Shown here one piece after another: positions 24,659 to 32,403 of a stretch of DNA of 57,545 bases. Made by a program: the position numbers and the translations under genes. The stretch comes from Fulvivirga sp. M361 (GTDB taxonomy: Bacteria; Bacteroidota; Bacteroidia; Cytophagales; Cyclobacteriaceae), in NCBI RefSeq assembly GCF_007097395.1, contig NZ_VKDC01000040.1, positions 1-57,545 on the forward strand. The letters run 5' to 3'. Each line of letters begins with the position of its first letter. The stretch's first letter is position 1. The notes beneath the pieces are model-generated. The model worked only from the letters and a program-made list of their open reading frames with translations, did no database searches and was not told the DNA's origin.

Positions 24659-25555
24659 TTAATTCATTCCTCGTGCTTCCTTTAATTTCATTATGAGCGA
24701 CCTGTCCTTGACAGATTCAAGACGTACAATTTTTTCTTGTGTATTATCCAAGGAATAATAATTATTCTGGAAATAAAGGAACAGTGTTTTATCATTTCTA
24801 GGATTGAATTCAAGAATTTCGTACAGTCCACTACTGAAGTCACCATAAAGGAACAACTTACCTCCTTTGAATTGATAATGAAACGTATACTTCTTTCGTG
24901 TATTGTCAATAGCAACATCAATCGTTGAAAGATTTGATTCTTTTTTCTTTGAAGCAATAGTACCTGGGGCTTGCAGGCTGTCTGCAATTTCTTCTGCTCC
25001 ATCAAAACCAGTGATCGTTTCAGGTTTTTTAATGTCAGGCTTAATAACTTCTCGCACTTCAGAAACGGATTCTTCGGATTTTAATTGTGGGTTTTCACTC
25101 GCCTCAGTATTTATCAAGGCTTCAGAATCTTTCGGAATATCGGATTCTGCAACGGATGGAGTTTCCTCTGCATCAGGTACATTTTCACTCTGGTCATCTA
25201 TTAATTCTTCAACAGTTTCTTGATTAGCATCTGCTACAGGCATGAATTCCTGGGGCGTTTCATCATCATAAAGGCTATATATTCCCCATCCGACAAGTCC
25301 CAGAATAACTATTCCTGCAATTAATTTGGATAAATTAAGCGACTGACCTACACTATTTCCCCCTACGGCTACATTATCCAATCGTGCTTTCAACTCCAGC
25401 CTACGTGCTTGTTGAATACCAACGATCAATTCCTGTTGGAAACCGAGTTCGCGTTTCAACTCAGCATTACTACTCAGCTGCTGCTCGAAACGTTGCAGTT
25501 CCTCAGGATTCATGTCGTTATCCAGATAAGCGTCTATTAAATCAAAATTGTTCAT
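24659..25555 (-). CDS. Putative anti-sigma factor, single-pass membrane protein
   Basis: A 298-residue protein encoded 6 bp after a sigma-factor gene. Residues 1-60 are an acidic helical domain (FDLIDAYLDNDMNPEELQRFEQQL) like the cytoplasmic part of Bacteroidetes anti-sigma factors, but no His/Cys zinc-finger motif is present. One membrane helix lies at about 77-95 (LIAGIVILGLVGWGIYSLY). Then comes a Glu/Asp/Ser-rich linker of about 100 residues, and a C-terminal domain (about 210-298) of alternating beta strands with many Tyr/Phe/Lys (KYTFHYQFKGGKLFLYGDF). Operon position, topology and N-terminal pattern suggest it holds the sigma factor at the membrane and senses something outside; this is inferred, and no family name is certain. 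Confidence 0.7.
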   Translation of the reverse strand: MNNFDLIDAYLDNDMNPEELQRFEQQLSSNAELKRELGFQQELIVGIQQARRLELKARLDNVAVGGNSVGQSLNLSKLIAGIVILGLVGWGIYSLYDDETPQEFMPVADANQETVEELIDDQSENVPDAEETPSVAESDIPKDSEALINTEASENPQLKSEESVSEVREVIKPDIKKPETITGFDGAEEIADSLQAPGTIASKKKESNLSTIDVAIDNTRKKYTFHYQFKGGKLFLYGDFSSGLYEILEFNPRNDKTLFLYFQNNYYSLDNTQEKIVRLESVKDRSLIMKLKEARGMN

Positions 25556-25561
25556 AAGTGT

Positions 25562-26122
25562 TTAGTCCAAAAAGTCACTTTCCGTATACTGTGATTTTAC
25601 CAATTCATCTAACTTTTTTTTGCACTTGTATTTTTTTGTTTTAGCGGTATTTGTATTTGCAAAGCCCAGGTCATCAGCGATATCCTGCATTGACATTCCA
25701 TCAAAATAATAGTACATCAATATCTTCTTACAAGTATCCCCGAGCTGATGGATACATTTATTAATAATTTTTGCTCTTTCTTCTTTATCATGTTCGATAT
25801 ACTCTATCGAATCTTTCTCTTCATTGGATAAACGTTTTTTTCTATCCAGTTCTTTTCTCCATAAATTTTGACAAATGCTGTAGATGTATGTACTTATTTT
25901 AGAAGTTAACACCAAATTGCCACTTACAGCCTTTTGCCAAAATACAACGAGAGCATCTTGATAAATGTCTTTTGCTTCCTGCTCTGAACCACTATTTGAG
26001 ATCACCATTTTAGTCATCATCCGATAGTATTTCTTATACAGGAATTCCAGGGTTTTTTCGTCGCCACTACATATCCGTTCGAAAATCTCCTTATCCTTCA
26101 TCGAGCTCTTTGTTTTATACAA
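25562..26122 (-). CDS. RNA polymerase sigma factor, ECF type
   Basis: A 186-residue sigma-70 family factor of ECF size. Region 2 is at about 20-85 (FLYKKYYRMMTKMV, then AKDIYQDALVVFWQK, the core-binding and -10 recognition part) and region 4 at about 120-175 (KKILMYYYFDGMSMQDIADDLGF followed by TKKYKCKKKLDELV, a helix-turn-helix). There is no region 1.1 or 3. The first ATG (26122) is used; a second ATG at 26101 gives the more typical beginning MKDKEIFERI. It is cotranscribed with the anti-sigma-type gene. No promoter resembling its own could be defined. Confidence 0.9.
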   Translation of the reverse strand: MYKTKSSMKDKEIFERICSGDEKTLEFLYKKYYRMMTKMVISNSGSEQEAKDIYQDALVVFWQKAVSGNLVLTSKISTYIYSICQNLWRKELDRKKRLSNEEKDSIEYIEHDKEERAKIINKCIHQLGDTCKKILMYYYFDGMSMQDIADDLGFANTNTAKTKKYKCKKKLDELVKSQYTESDFLD

Positions 26123-26212
26123 TCAACTATCCGGTGGTAACCAACCATTATATTAGAAACTGCAAATATCAGTTGAAACACCTATTTAATAGTCCTGTGG
26201 TTTAATTTAAGG

Positions 26213-26647
26213 TTAATTTGCCTTGATCCATGTCTGAGTTCTATAGAATATACCCCAATAACCACGGATCTTCAGTTTGTCTTTTTCCAACCATATTTTG
26301 CACTTAAATATTTTACCTTCGTCAGGCTTTAAAACCGTACCATTTGCATATTCCTTACCGTCCTTTTCAAGGTTTTTTATGATTTCCATACCTATGATCT
26401 TTTGACCATATCTGGAATCATTTTTGGGGCAGAGGTCACATATGGGATCAGGGTCTTCATCCCCATTTCTAAAAAGCCTTATGATCTTACCGTATACTTT
26501 ATCTTCCTTTTTATAAATTTCTACAATTGATTTTGGATCACCGGTTTCGTCATCAATGGTTTTCCACTTTCCGAAAACGCTTGTTTGGGCATTGCATAAT
26601 ACAGGCGAAACAAACACAAACGCCATTATTGATATTACGTACTTCAT
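26213..26647 (-). CDS. DUF2147 domain protein, exported
   Basis: A 144-residue protein with a cleavable signal peptide (about 1-20, ending CNAQT). The mature part is the DUF2147 lipocalin-like domain, identified by FGKWKTIDDETGDPKSIVEIYKK (start only diagnostic: GKWKTIDDETG), the Cys pair in PICDLCPKND, and the GMEIIKNL and YWGIFYRTQTW segments. Members are periplasmic proteins of unknown function; a ligand-binding barrel is expected from the fold. It is a single gene between terminators, with a near -7 element TATCTTTA on the minus strand at 26665-26672. Confidence 0.88.
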   Translation of the reverse strand: MKYVISIMAFVFVSPVLCNAQTSVFGKWKTIDDETGDPKSIVEIYKKEDKVYGKIIRLFRNGDEDPDPICDLCPKNDSRYGQKIIGMEIIKNLEKDGKEYANGTVLKPDEGKIFKCKIWLEKDKLKIRGYWGIFYRTQTWIKAN

Positions 26648-26693
26648 TTTACCGTAAATTCAGCTAAAGATATTCAATTCGTATAAACAAAAA

Positions 26694-26712
26694 AAGCCCC
26701 TGTTCAGGGGCT
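26694..26712 (-). terminator. Terminator after hppA
   Basis: AGCCCCTG (26695-26702), TT loop, CAGGGGCT (26705-26712); on the minus strand it is followed by seven T. It lies 22 bp after the hppA stop. Confidence 0.85.
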
Positions 26713-26734
26713 CTTTACATATTCTTTTTGAAAA

Positions 26735-29014
26735 CTACTGTCTTGAGTCTGATGTAGTTGTTGTAGATTCATGAGCTTCATCTGTCAATGGCTCAGACAT
26801 AGTCAACTCAACGGCATTTGTTTTTACTGTATCGCCATGGACATTCCCATGATGTGTACCGCTGCCAAAAACCTCACCTAATATTGGGGCAATGACCAGT
26901 CCAACCAGACACGTAAGTTTAATTAAAATATTCATTGAAGGGCCGGAAGTGTCCTTGAAGGGGTCGCCTACCGTATCACCTGTCACGGCCGCCTTATGTG
27001 CCTCGGACCCCTTATAGGTCATTTCACCATTGATCTCAACACCGGCTTCAAAAGACTTTTTGGCATTATCCCATGCGCCGCCGGCGTTATTCTGAAAAAT
27101 AGCCCATAATACACCTGAAACGGCTACACCGGCCATATAACTTCCGAGCGCTTCTGGTCCCATGACGAAACCTATAATAATAGGCGTAACGATGGTAATG
27201 GCACCAGGTAACATCATTTCTTTGATGGCTGCCTGAGTAGAGATATCTACGCATTTTCCATATTCCGGGGTGCCGGTTCCTTCCATTATACCAGGGATCT
27301 CTTTAAACTGCCGTCTTACTTCCTGTACCATTTCCATTGCGGCTTTTCCCACAGATCGTATAGCCAATGCGGAAAATACTACGGGAATCATTCCACCTAT
27401 AAACAAGGCTGCCAATACATCTGCCTTGAAAATGTTGATACCATCAATACCTGTGAACGTGACATATGCTGCAAATAATGCCAGTGCTGTAAGTGCAGCG
27501 GAAGCAATGGCAAAACCTTTGCCTATAGCAGCTGTAGTATTACCTACGGAATCCAGAATGTCTGTTCTTTCTCTTACTTCCTTAGGTAATTCACTCATTT
27601 CAGCAATTCCACCTGCGTTATCTGCGATAGGTCCGAATGCGTCGATCGCCAATTGCATGGCAGTAGTAGCCATCATAGCAGAGGCGGCAATGGCTACACC
27701 ATAGAAGCCAGCGAATTCATAAGCTCCCCAAATGGCCCCTGCAAAAAGTAGGATAGGGGCAAAGGTAGAGATCATACCCGTTGAAAGCCCTGCAATAATA
27801 TTGGTAGCAGCGCCGGTAGATGAATTTTTAACAATTTCCAGGACCGGACGTTTTCCCAGGCCTGTATAATATTCGGTAAAATAAGATATTAAACCACCCA
27901 CGGCTAGTCCCACTAATACAGCGAAAAATACATCCAGTGAAGTCACTGAGGTAAGACCTTCTCCAAAAAAGTTCATTTGTAGGGTGGAAGGTAACATCCA
28001 TTTTATGATAACGTACGAAGCAATACCCGTAAGTATAATGGAACTCCAATTGCCTAAATTCAAAGCAGATTGCACCTGGCCTTCCTTGGCAGAATTGTCT
28101 TTTATTTTGATGAAAAAAGTGCCGATTATAGAAAAGATAATGCCCAGGCCAGCAATTACTAAAGGAAGTAATATCGTACCAATACCGTTGAAATCATCTT
28201 CAATAGAACCACCCATGTCACGAATCACATAGTTACCCAACACCATAGAAGCTAATACTGTGGCTACGTAAGACCCGAATAAGTCTGCGCCCATGCCTGC
28301 TACATCACCTACATTATCGCCTACATTATCGGCGATAGTCGCTGGGTTGCGTGGGTCATCTTCGGGGATACCTGCTTCTACTTTACCGACAAGGTCAGCG
28401 CCTACATCTGCGGCCTTTGTATATATTCCTCCACCCACACGTGCAAATAAAGCAATGGATTCTGCGCCCAAAGAGAAGCCTGCCAGGGCTTCGAGCACTA
28501 CAGTCATATCACTTACTCCGTTAGCACTCCATTGGCCGCCCATGAACCAGTTAAATAATATAATAAACAGTATACTGAGCCCAAATACAGCTAAGCCTGC
28601 TACTCCAAGGCCCATTACTGTACCACCTGTAAAGGACACTCGTAATGCCATCGGTAAGCTGGTTCGTGCCGCTTGAGTAGTACGTACATTGGCAGCTGTA
28701 GCTATGCGCATTCCAATGTTTCCTGCCAGAGCAGAGAAAAAAGCACCGATGACAAATGCTACGACTATAAACCAGTGTGTAGTCTCTACGACGCTGGAAA
28801 CAATTCCCAGTAATATTCCGGCTATAACTACGAAAATTGCCAGGACTCTGTATTCTGCTTTGAGAAAAGCCAGCGCTCCTTCGCGTATGTGTTGTGCCAG
28901 TGTCTCCATTTTTGGATCTCCGGCGTCTTGTTTTTTTACCCAGGCTGATTTTACAGCCATTACAACGAGACCTAGTATGCCAAGGAGTGGCACCAGGTAA
29001 AGTACATTATTCAT
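26735..29014 (-). CDS. hppA: Membrane-bound ion-translocating pyrophosphatase, K+-dependent type
   Basis: Integral-membrane pyrophosphatase that couples PPi hydrolysis to H+ and/or Na+ export, saving energy under low-ATP conditions. The 759 residues span about 16 helices. The active-site blocks are clear: [20 protein letters not shown] near 190, [19 protein letters not shown], and the C-terminal [15 protein letters not shown]. The segment [10 protein letters not shown] carries Ala where K+-independent enzymes carry Lys, so it belongs to the K+-dependent class. Whether it pumps H+ or Na+ cannot be decided by eye. A C-terminal tail of about 40 residues (Thr/Ser/His rich) is longer than usual. 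Monocistronic, with a good promoter box and terminator. Confidence 0.96.
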   Translation of the reverse strand: MNNVLYLVPLLGILGLVVMAVKSAWVKKQDAGDPKMETLAQHIREGALAFLKAEYRVLAIFVVIAGILLGIVSSVVETTHWFIVVAFVIGAFFSALAGNIGMRIATAANVRTTQAARTSLPMALRVSFTGGTVMGLGVAGLAVFGLSILFIILFNWFMGGQWSANGVSDMTVVLEALAGFSLGAESIALFARVGGGIYTKAADVGADLVGKVEAGIPEDDPRNPATIADNVGDNVGDVAGMGADLFGSYVATVLASMVLGNYVIRDMGGSIEDDFNGIGTILLPLVIAGLGIIFSIIGTFFIKIKDNSAKEGQVQSALNLGNWSSIILTGIASYVIIKWMLPSTLQMNFFGEGLTSVTSLDVFFAVLVGLAVGGLISYFTEYYTGLGKRPVLEIVKNSSTGAATNIIAGLSTGMISTFAPILLFAGAIWGAYEFAGFYGVAIAASAMMATTAMQLAIDAFGPIADNAGGIAEMSELPKEVRERTDILDSVGNTTAAIGKGFAIASAALTALALFAAYVTFTGIDGINIFKADVLAALFIGGMIPVVFSALAIRSVGKAAMEMVQEVRRQFKEIPGIMEGTGTPEYGKCVDISTQAAIKEMMLPGAITIVTPIIIGFVMGPEALGSYMAGVAVSGVLWAIFQNNAGGAWDNAKKSFEAGVEINGEMTYKGSEAHKAAVTGDTVGDPFKDTSGPSMNILIKLTCLVGLVIAPILGEVFGSGTHHGNVHGDTVKTNAVELTMSEPLTDEAHESTTTTSDSRQ

Positions 29015-29088
29015 TCCGCTTGGTTCAGTTTAGGATATAACTAATTAAAGTTTAGAAATGGCCCATTGGCCCTTCGATTTGATTGGGG

Positions 29089-29119
29089 CAAAGATATAAT
29101 AACCTGTGTTATAATGAAA
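29089..29119 (-). promoter_or_regulatory. Promoter of hppA
   Basis: Minus strand TATCTTTG (29096-29089) is a perfect -7 box; 19 nt upstream is TTTC, one base from the -33 TTTG. The leader would be about 70 nt. This is the best two-part promoter match in the window. Confidence 0.65.
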
Positions 29120-29341
29120 TAAAATAGTCGAAACAGTAAAGGAGTAAAAAGTGGTATTTTGATCAATTTTTGACAATCAATAAAATATGTAATTTTTCAT
29201 ATATTTAAAATATAAGTAAATTTTGTTATAAATTGTTTAGGAATAAATTAGGGGCATTTAATTCGATTTTTGAAAAATATGATTGATATTGATTGTATAA
29301 AATAATATTATTTTATAACAAAATATTGTTATTTAAAACAT
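29120..29341. other. A/T-rich gene-free stretch with a 22-bp palindrome
   Basis: Between hppA and the next minus-strand gene. TATAAAATAAT (29296-29306) and its exact complement (29307-29317) form a perfect 22-bp A/T-only palindrome, followed by AACAA-N4-TTGTT (29317-29330), just after the stop at 29342. It may serve as a weak terminator. No gene is visible. Confidence 0.5.
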
Positions 29342-29884
29342 CTATTCAATGAACATTTTTTGCAGTGCATTCCACAGCATTTTCTTTTTACTTAAGTCAT
29401 AAATAAGGTCATTCAGAGGGTCCGAAATTAGTCGCGTTTTTCCGTTATCGATAACGGTTGAATATAGCGCTGTTGGGCTTTCTGCCAGGTCATAATCCGG
29501 GTAGAATTGAAGAATTTTGGTTGCGCTCAGTGATTGTAAAATAATGTTATCTACTTTGGTAAATGCTGTGTTGACAAGAAGCATGTTCTCTTTCGAAATT
29601 CCCACTGCTTTTAATATTTTTAGAAGTAATTCTTCCTGTTCTTTATTAAGCGCTTCGTTGTTTCTATCATTTACCAGTACTATGACGCTTCCATTTTTAT
29701 TTCCTTTGAAGTTGAAATCAGAAGCAGACACTTCAGCAGTCTCTTTTATATCGAGTGGAGGAGAGGTTTCCTGAGGTGCCTTGGGTTCAGTAATTGGAGA
29801 AGCTGTTGTCGTCGTTCGATTCGTTTCGGGGATGAGGTAAATGTCTTCCGTTAGCAAATACTTTAGTGTATTAAGATCCTTCAT
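29342..29884 (-). CDS. Hypothetical protein, 180 aa
   Basis: Not recognised. The protein has a short helical N-terminus (residues 1-20), a Thr/Pro/Ser-rich linker (about 22-55), and a compact alpha/beta C-terminal domain from about residue 60 (GSVIVLVNDRNNEALNKEQ, ILKAVGISKENMLLVNTAF, LQFYPDYDLAE). The two-part layout and the short Rossmann-like domain bring to mind small clamp-loader (psi-type) or uracil-glycosylase-fold proteins, but I cannot support that beyond general shape. It overlaps the upstream thioesterase gene by 14 bp, so they are cotranscribed. Soluble and cytoplasmic from composition. Confidence 0.7.
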   Translation of the reverse strand: MKDLNTLKYLLTEDIYLIPETNRTTTTASPITEPKAPQETSPPLDIKETAEVSASDFNFKGNKNGSVIVLVNDRNNEALNKEQEELLLKILKAVGISKENMLLVNTAFTKVDNIILQSLSATKILQFYPDYDLAESPTALYSTVIDNGKTRLISDPLNDLIYDLSKKKMLWNALQKMFIE

Positions 29885-30413
29885 TACTATCTGAGCTAAA
29901 GTTAAACAGTGATTTTAATTCAGTAGCTTCTTCGGGATTCATACGTCCGGCAAGTACTAACCTCAATTGTCTTCTTCTTAGTGCTCCGTCATAAAGTTCT
30001 TTTTCTTCGTTCGTTTCAGGGATAACTTCAGGAACATCTATCGGTCTTCCTGTCTGATCTACAGCAACAAAAGTAAAGAAAGCACTATTACTTTCGAATT
30101 TTTTACCACTTGGGATATCTTCGGCTTCTACGTCTATACGTACTTCCATTGAACTGTTGAAAGCTCGCGTTACACGAGCTCTTAATGTTATGACATTCCC
30201 AAGCTGGATGGCTTTTCCAAATGAAACATTGTCAACTGAAGCGGTTACGACAATTCTGTTGGAGTGCTTTTGAGCTGAAATGGCCGAAACGATGTCCATC
30301 CAGTGCATCATACGCCCTCCCATTAAGTTGTTTAGAGTATTCGTGTCATTAGGTAACACCAACTCAGTCATGGTAACATATGAATCCGTTACGTATTTTT
30401 TGTTTTTTGACAT
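29871..30413 (-). CDS. Acyl-CoA thioesterase (hotdog fold)
   Basis: A 180-residue hotdog-fold thioesterase of the YciA/ACOT type, which hydrolyses acyl-CoA to free acid and CoA. Landmarks: TELVLPNDTNTLNNLMGGRMMHWMDIVSAI (the catalytic Asn/Asp-helix region near 20-45), VVTASVDNVSFGKAIQLGNVI, and FFTFVAVDQTGRPIDVPEV near 130. The last 30 residues (ALRRRQLRL..) are the usual helical tail. Lies 134 bp downstream of pcm and overlaps the unknown gene that follows. Confidence 0.9.
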   Translation of the reverse strand: MSKNKKYVTDSYVTMTELVLPNDTNTLNNLMGGRMMHWMDIVSAISAQKHSNRIVVTASVDNVSFGKAIQLGNVITLRARVTRAFNSSMEVRIDVEAEDIPSGKKFESNSAFFTFVAVDQTGRPIDVPEVIPETNEEKELYDGALRRRQLRLVLAGRMNPEEATELKSLFNFSSDSNEGS

Positions 30414-30547
30414 TAGCTTAATTTAATGAATATGATAATCGGTTGGTGAAGCATTGACCGTTTATTGAAAAATACTCCTTTACTTTTTCAATCATTTTAC
30501 GGGCATTCATTGTTGAATGTATCCGAAAGTTTTTGTCTGGATATTAA

Positions 30548-31198
30548 TTAACTCTTCCAACCTTCATTTCCTAATAAAGGTACAAAGCTGAAATAATCGA
30601 AAGTCTCCTTTTTAATCTTTTTGTCAGTAACTTTTGTTATTCTAAACATCTTTTGCTTTGTATTATCCCCTACTGGAATTAAAAGTATTCCACCTTGTTT
30701 GAGTTGCTTAACTAAACTTCCGGGCACAGAAGGCGCCCCGGCCGTCACTATGATCTTATCAAAAGGGGCATGACGTGGCAGACCCATCGAGCCATCCCCT
30801 TGAAAAAAACGCGGTTTATATCCCATAACAGGAAGTGCTTTTTTCGTTCTTTCGTACAACACTTTGTTGTATTCTATGGTGAATACACTTGCTCCTAACT
30901 CTAACAATACGCATGCCTGGTAGCCTGATCCGGTCCCCACCTCCAACACCTTATCTCCCGGGTTTATGACTAGCTTTTCTGACTGAAAGGCCACGGTGTA
31001 AGGCTGTGAAATGGTTTGCCCCTCGCCAATAGGGAAAGCTTTGTCCTGGTAGGCATGTGCCAGTAGGGCATTATCGAAAAAGTAATGCCTGGGTACTTTG
31101 CCTATGGCAGATAAAACGCCTTGATCTTCTATTCCTTTCTGCTTCAGTAGTTGTACCAGTCTGCGCCTCATTCCCTGGTGTTTGTACGTGTCCTGCAT
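30548..31198 (-). CDS. pcm: Protein-L-isoaspartate O-methyltransferase
   Basis: S-adenosylmethionine-dependent enzyme that methylates isoaspartyl residues in aged proteins as the first repair step. At 216 residues it has the family size. Signature segments: MRRRLVQLLKQKGI at the N-terminus, the SAM-binding motif I VLEVGTGSGYQACVL (about 85-99), FTIEYNKVLYE, and motif II/III region FDKIIVTAGAPSVP. The family's AFPIGEGQTISQPY element is at 54-67. Divergent from the small gene/S24 repressor run, whose twin palindromes lie in the shared 129-bp spacer. Confidence 0.95.
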   Translation of the reverse strand: MQDTYKHQGMRRRLVQLLKQKGIEDQGVLSAIGKVPRHYFFDNALLAHAYQDKAFPIGEGQTISQPYTVAFQSEKLVINPGDKVLEVGTGSGYQACVLLELGASVFTIEYNKVLYERTKKALPVMGYKPRFFQGDGSMGLPRHAPFDKIIVTAGAPSVPGSLVKQLKQGGILLIPVGDNTKQKMFRITKVTDKKIKKETFDYFSFVPLLGNEGWKS

Positions 31199-31250
31199 GA
31201 TGGCACGAAATTATTATTTTCTATTCAAGAAATTCAATTTTTTTAAAAAA

Positions 31251-31329
31251 ACTAAAAAAATTAGTAATTTAACTTGCTTTTAATACCTTTTAAAACTTTA
31301 TTTGTTATTGTACTAAATAAATTAGTAAT
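31251..31329. promoter_or_regulatory. Twin palindromic operators ACTAA-N5-TTAGT before the S24 repressor run
   Basis: Two 18-bp copies, ACTAAAAAAATTAGTAAT (31251-31268) and ACTAAATAAATTAGTAAT (31312-31329), differ at one base and lie 61 bp apart. Each has 5-bp inverted arms around 5 bp. The second touches the ATG at 31328. Their position between pcm and the repressor run suggests autoregulation by the repressor, which is inferred. Confidence 0.55.
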
Positions 31330-31588
31330 GCATGATTATAAATTAAAACTTATCAGCAAACGCCTGTTGTCCGGAAAATGTCAAATCAAATTTTATGTTT
31401 CTTCATCAGAAAAGCCAAAGTATTATGGCTATTTGCTGACAGAGTCCGGAGCTACATTAAAAGAGGTAGTTAAAAAAATTGAAAATAGGTTAAGGTTAGA
31501 AGAGAGTAAGTGTGCCTTTCCTGATCATTTGTATAATTTAGCACAACGCCCCATGGTTTCGGACAGGATCGTTATGTACAATAATTAA
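31328..31588 (+). CDS. Hypothetical small protein upstream of the S24 repressor
   Basis: An 86-residue protein that I do not recognise. It is basic and mixed alpha/beta: MHDYKLKLISKRLLSGKCQ, a beta pair (IKFYVSSSEKPKYYGYLL), an amphipathic helix (TLKEVVKKIENRLRLEE) and a short tail with one Cys. No signal peptide or membrane helix. The ATG at 31328 is chosen because it opens the charged conserved-looking part; the longer reading from 31274 adds 18 hydrophobic residues across the operator region. It stops 4 bp before the repressor gene, so the two are cotranscribed. It may be an accessory factor or antirepressor-like partner, but there is no motif to prove it. Confidence 0.65.
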   Translation: MHDYKLKLISKRLLSGKCQIKFYVSSSEKPKYYGYLLTESGATLKEVVKKIENRLRLEESKCAFPDHLYNLAQRPMVSDRIVMYNN

Positions 31589-31592
31589 TAAG

Positions 31593-32384
31593 ATGAGCCG
31601 CATAAGTGAAAATATAAAATTCTTACGAAAAAAAATGGGACTGACCCAAGGTCAGTTTGCTGAAAGAATCGATATTAAGAGATCACTGGTAGGAGCTTAT
31701 GAGGAAGCTCGTGCTGACCCAAGGATCAGCAATCTCATAAAGATGGCTGAGCTTTTTGGTACTTCACTGGATATTTTAATTAACAAGGATGTGATGAAGT
31801 TATCTGACGCGGAGTTACTCACAAATGAATATCAACGGGGAAAAGAAGTGCTTTCCATTACAGTTGATCAGCGGGGAAAAGAAAATATAGAATTAGTTCC
31901 TCAAAAGGCAGCAGCGGGTTACTTAAACGGATATTCGGATCCTGAATATGTGGAAGAACTTCCTAAATTTCAATTGCCCATTCTACCGGATAATGCCACT
32001 TATAGAGCCTTTGAGATTGCGGGTGATTCTATGCTGCCCATTCTGCCTGGTACTATTGTTATTGGTGAATTTCAGGATGACATCCGTGACATTAAAAATG
32101 GCAAAACCTATATCCTGGTAACACAGTCTGAAGGTATTGTATACAAGCGCGTTTTTAATTATATTAAAGATACCGGCAAATTATTTTTGGTATCGGATAA
32201 TCGGCAATATGCTCCATACCAGATAGATGCAGAAGATGTGCTTGAGGTTTGGTCAAGTAAGGCCTATATCAGTGTTCAATTTCCGGATATGCAAGAAAAT
32301 AAAGAGGTGTCCACGGAGCAGTTGGCTTCTATTGTACTCGACCTTCAGAAAGAGATTGTACAGTTGAAAGGGCAAAAAAGTTGA
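31593..32384 (+). CDS. XRE-family repressor with S24 (LexA/CI-like) autocleavage domain
   Basis: A 263-residue transcription factor. Residues 5-62 are an XRE helix-turn-helix (NIKFLRKKMGLTQGQFAERI, then KRSLVGAYEEARADP). Residues about 105-225 are an S24 peptidase domain with every element for self-cleavage: the Ala108-Gly109 cleavage pair, nucleophile Ser146 in AGDSMLP and general base Lys185 in VYKRV. A C-terminal coiled coil (about 240-262) may support oligomerisation. In this family DNA damage (RecA filament) or another ligand triggers cleavage and derepression. There is no prophage around it, so a host stress regulon or a small domesticated module is likely. Twin palindromes upstream are probable operators. 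Confidence 0.9.
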   Translation: MSRISENIKFLRKKMGLTQGQFAERIDIKRSLVGAYEEARADPRISNLIKMAELFGTSLDILINKDVMKLSDAELLTNEYQRGKEVLSITVDQRGKENIELVPQKAAAGYLNGYSDPEYVEELPKFQLPILPDNATYRAFEIAGDSMLPILPGTIVIGEFQDDIRDIKNGKTYILVTQSEGIVYKRVFNYIKDTGKLFLVSDNRQYAPYQIDAEDVLEVWSSKAYISVQFPDMQENKEVSTEQLASIVLDLQKEIVQLKGQKS

Positions 32385-32403
32385 TTTTATTACGCATTAA
32401 ACA

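Noticed and set aside
31593-32384. Prophage or mobile element marked by the CI-like repressor
   Set aside because: No integrase, phage structural gene, transposase or attachment repeat is seen, and both sides are housekeeping genes.
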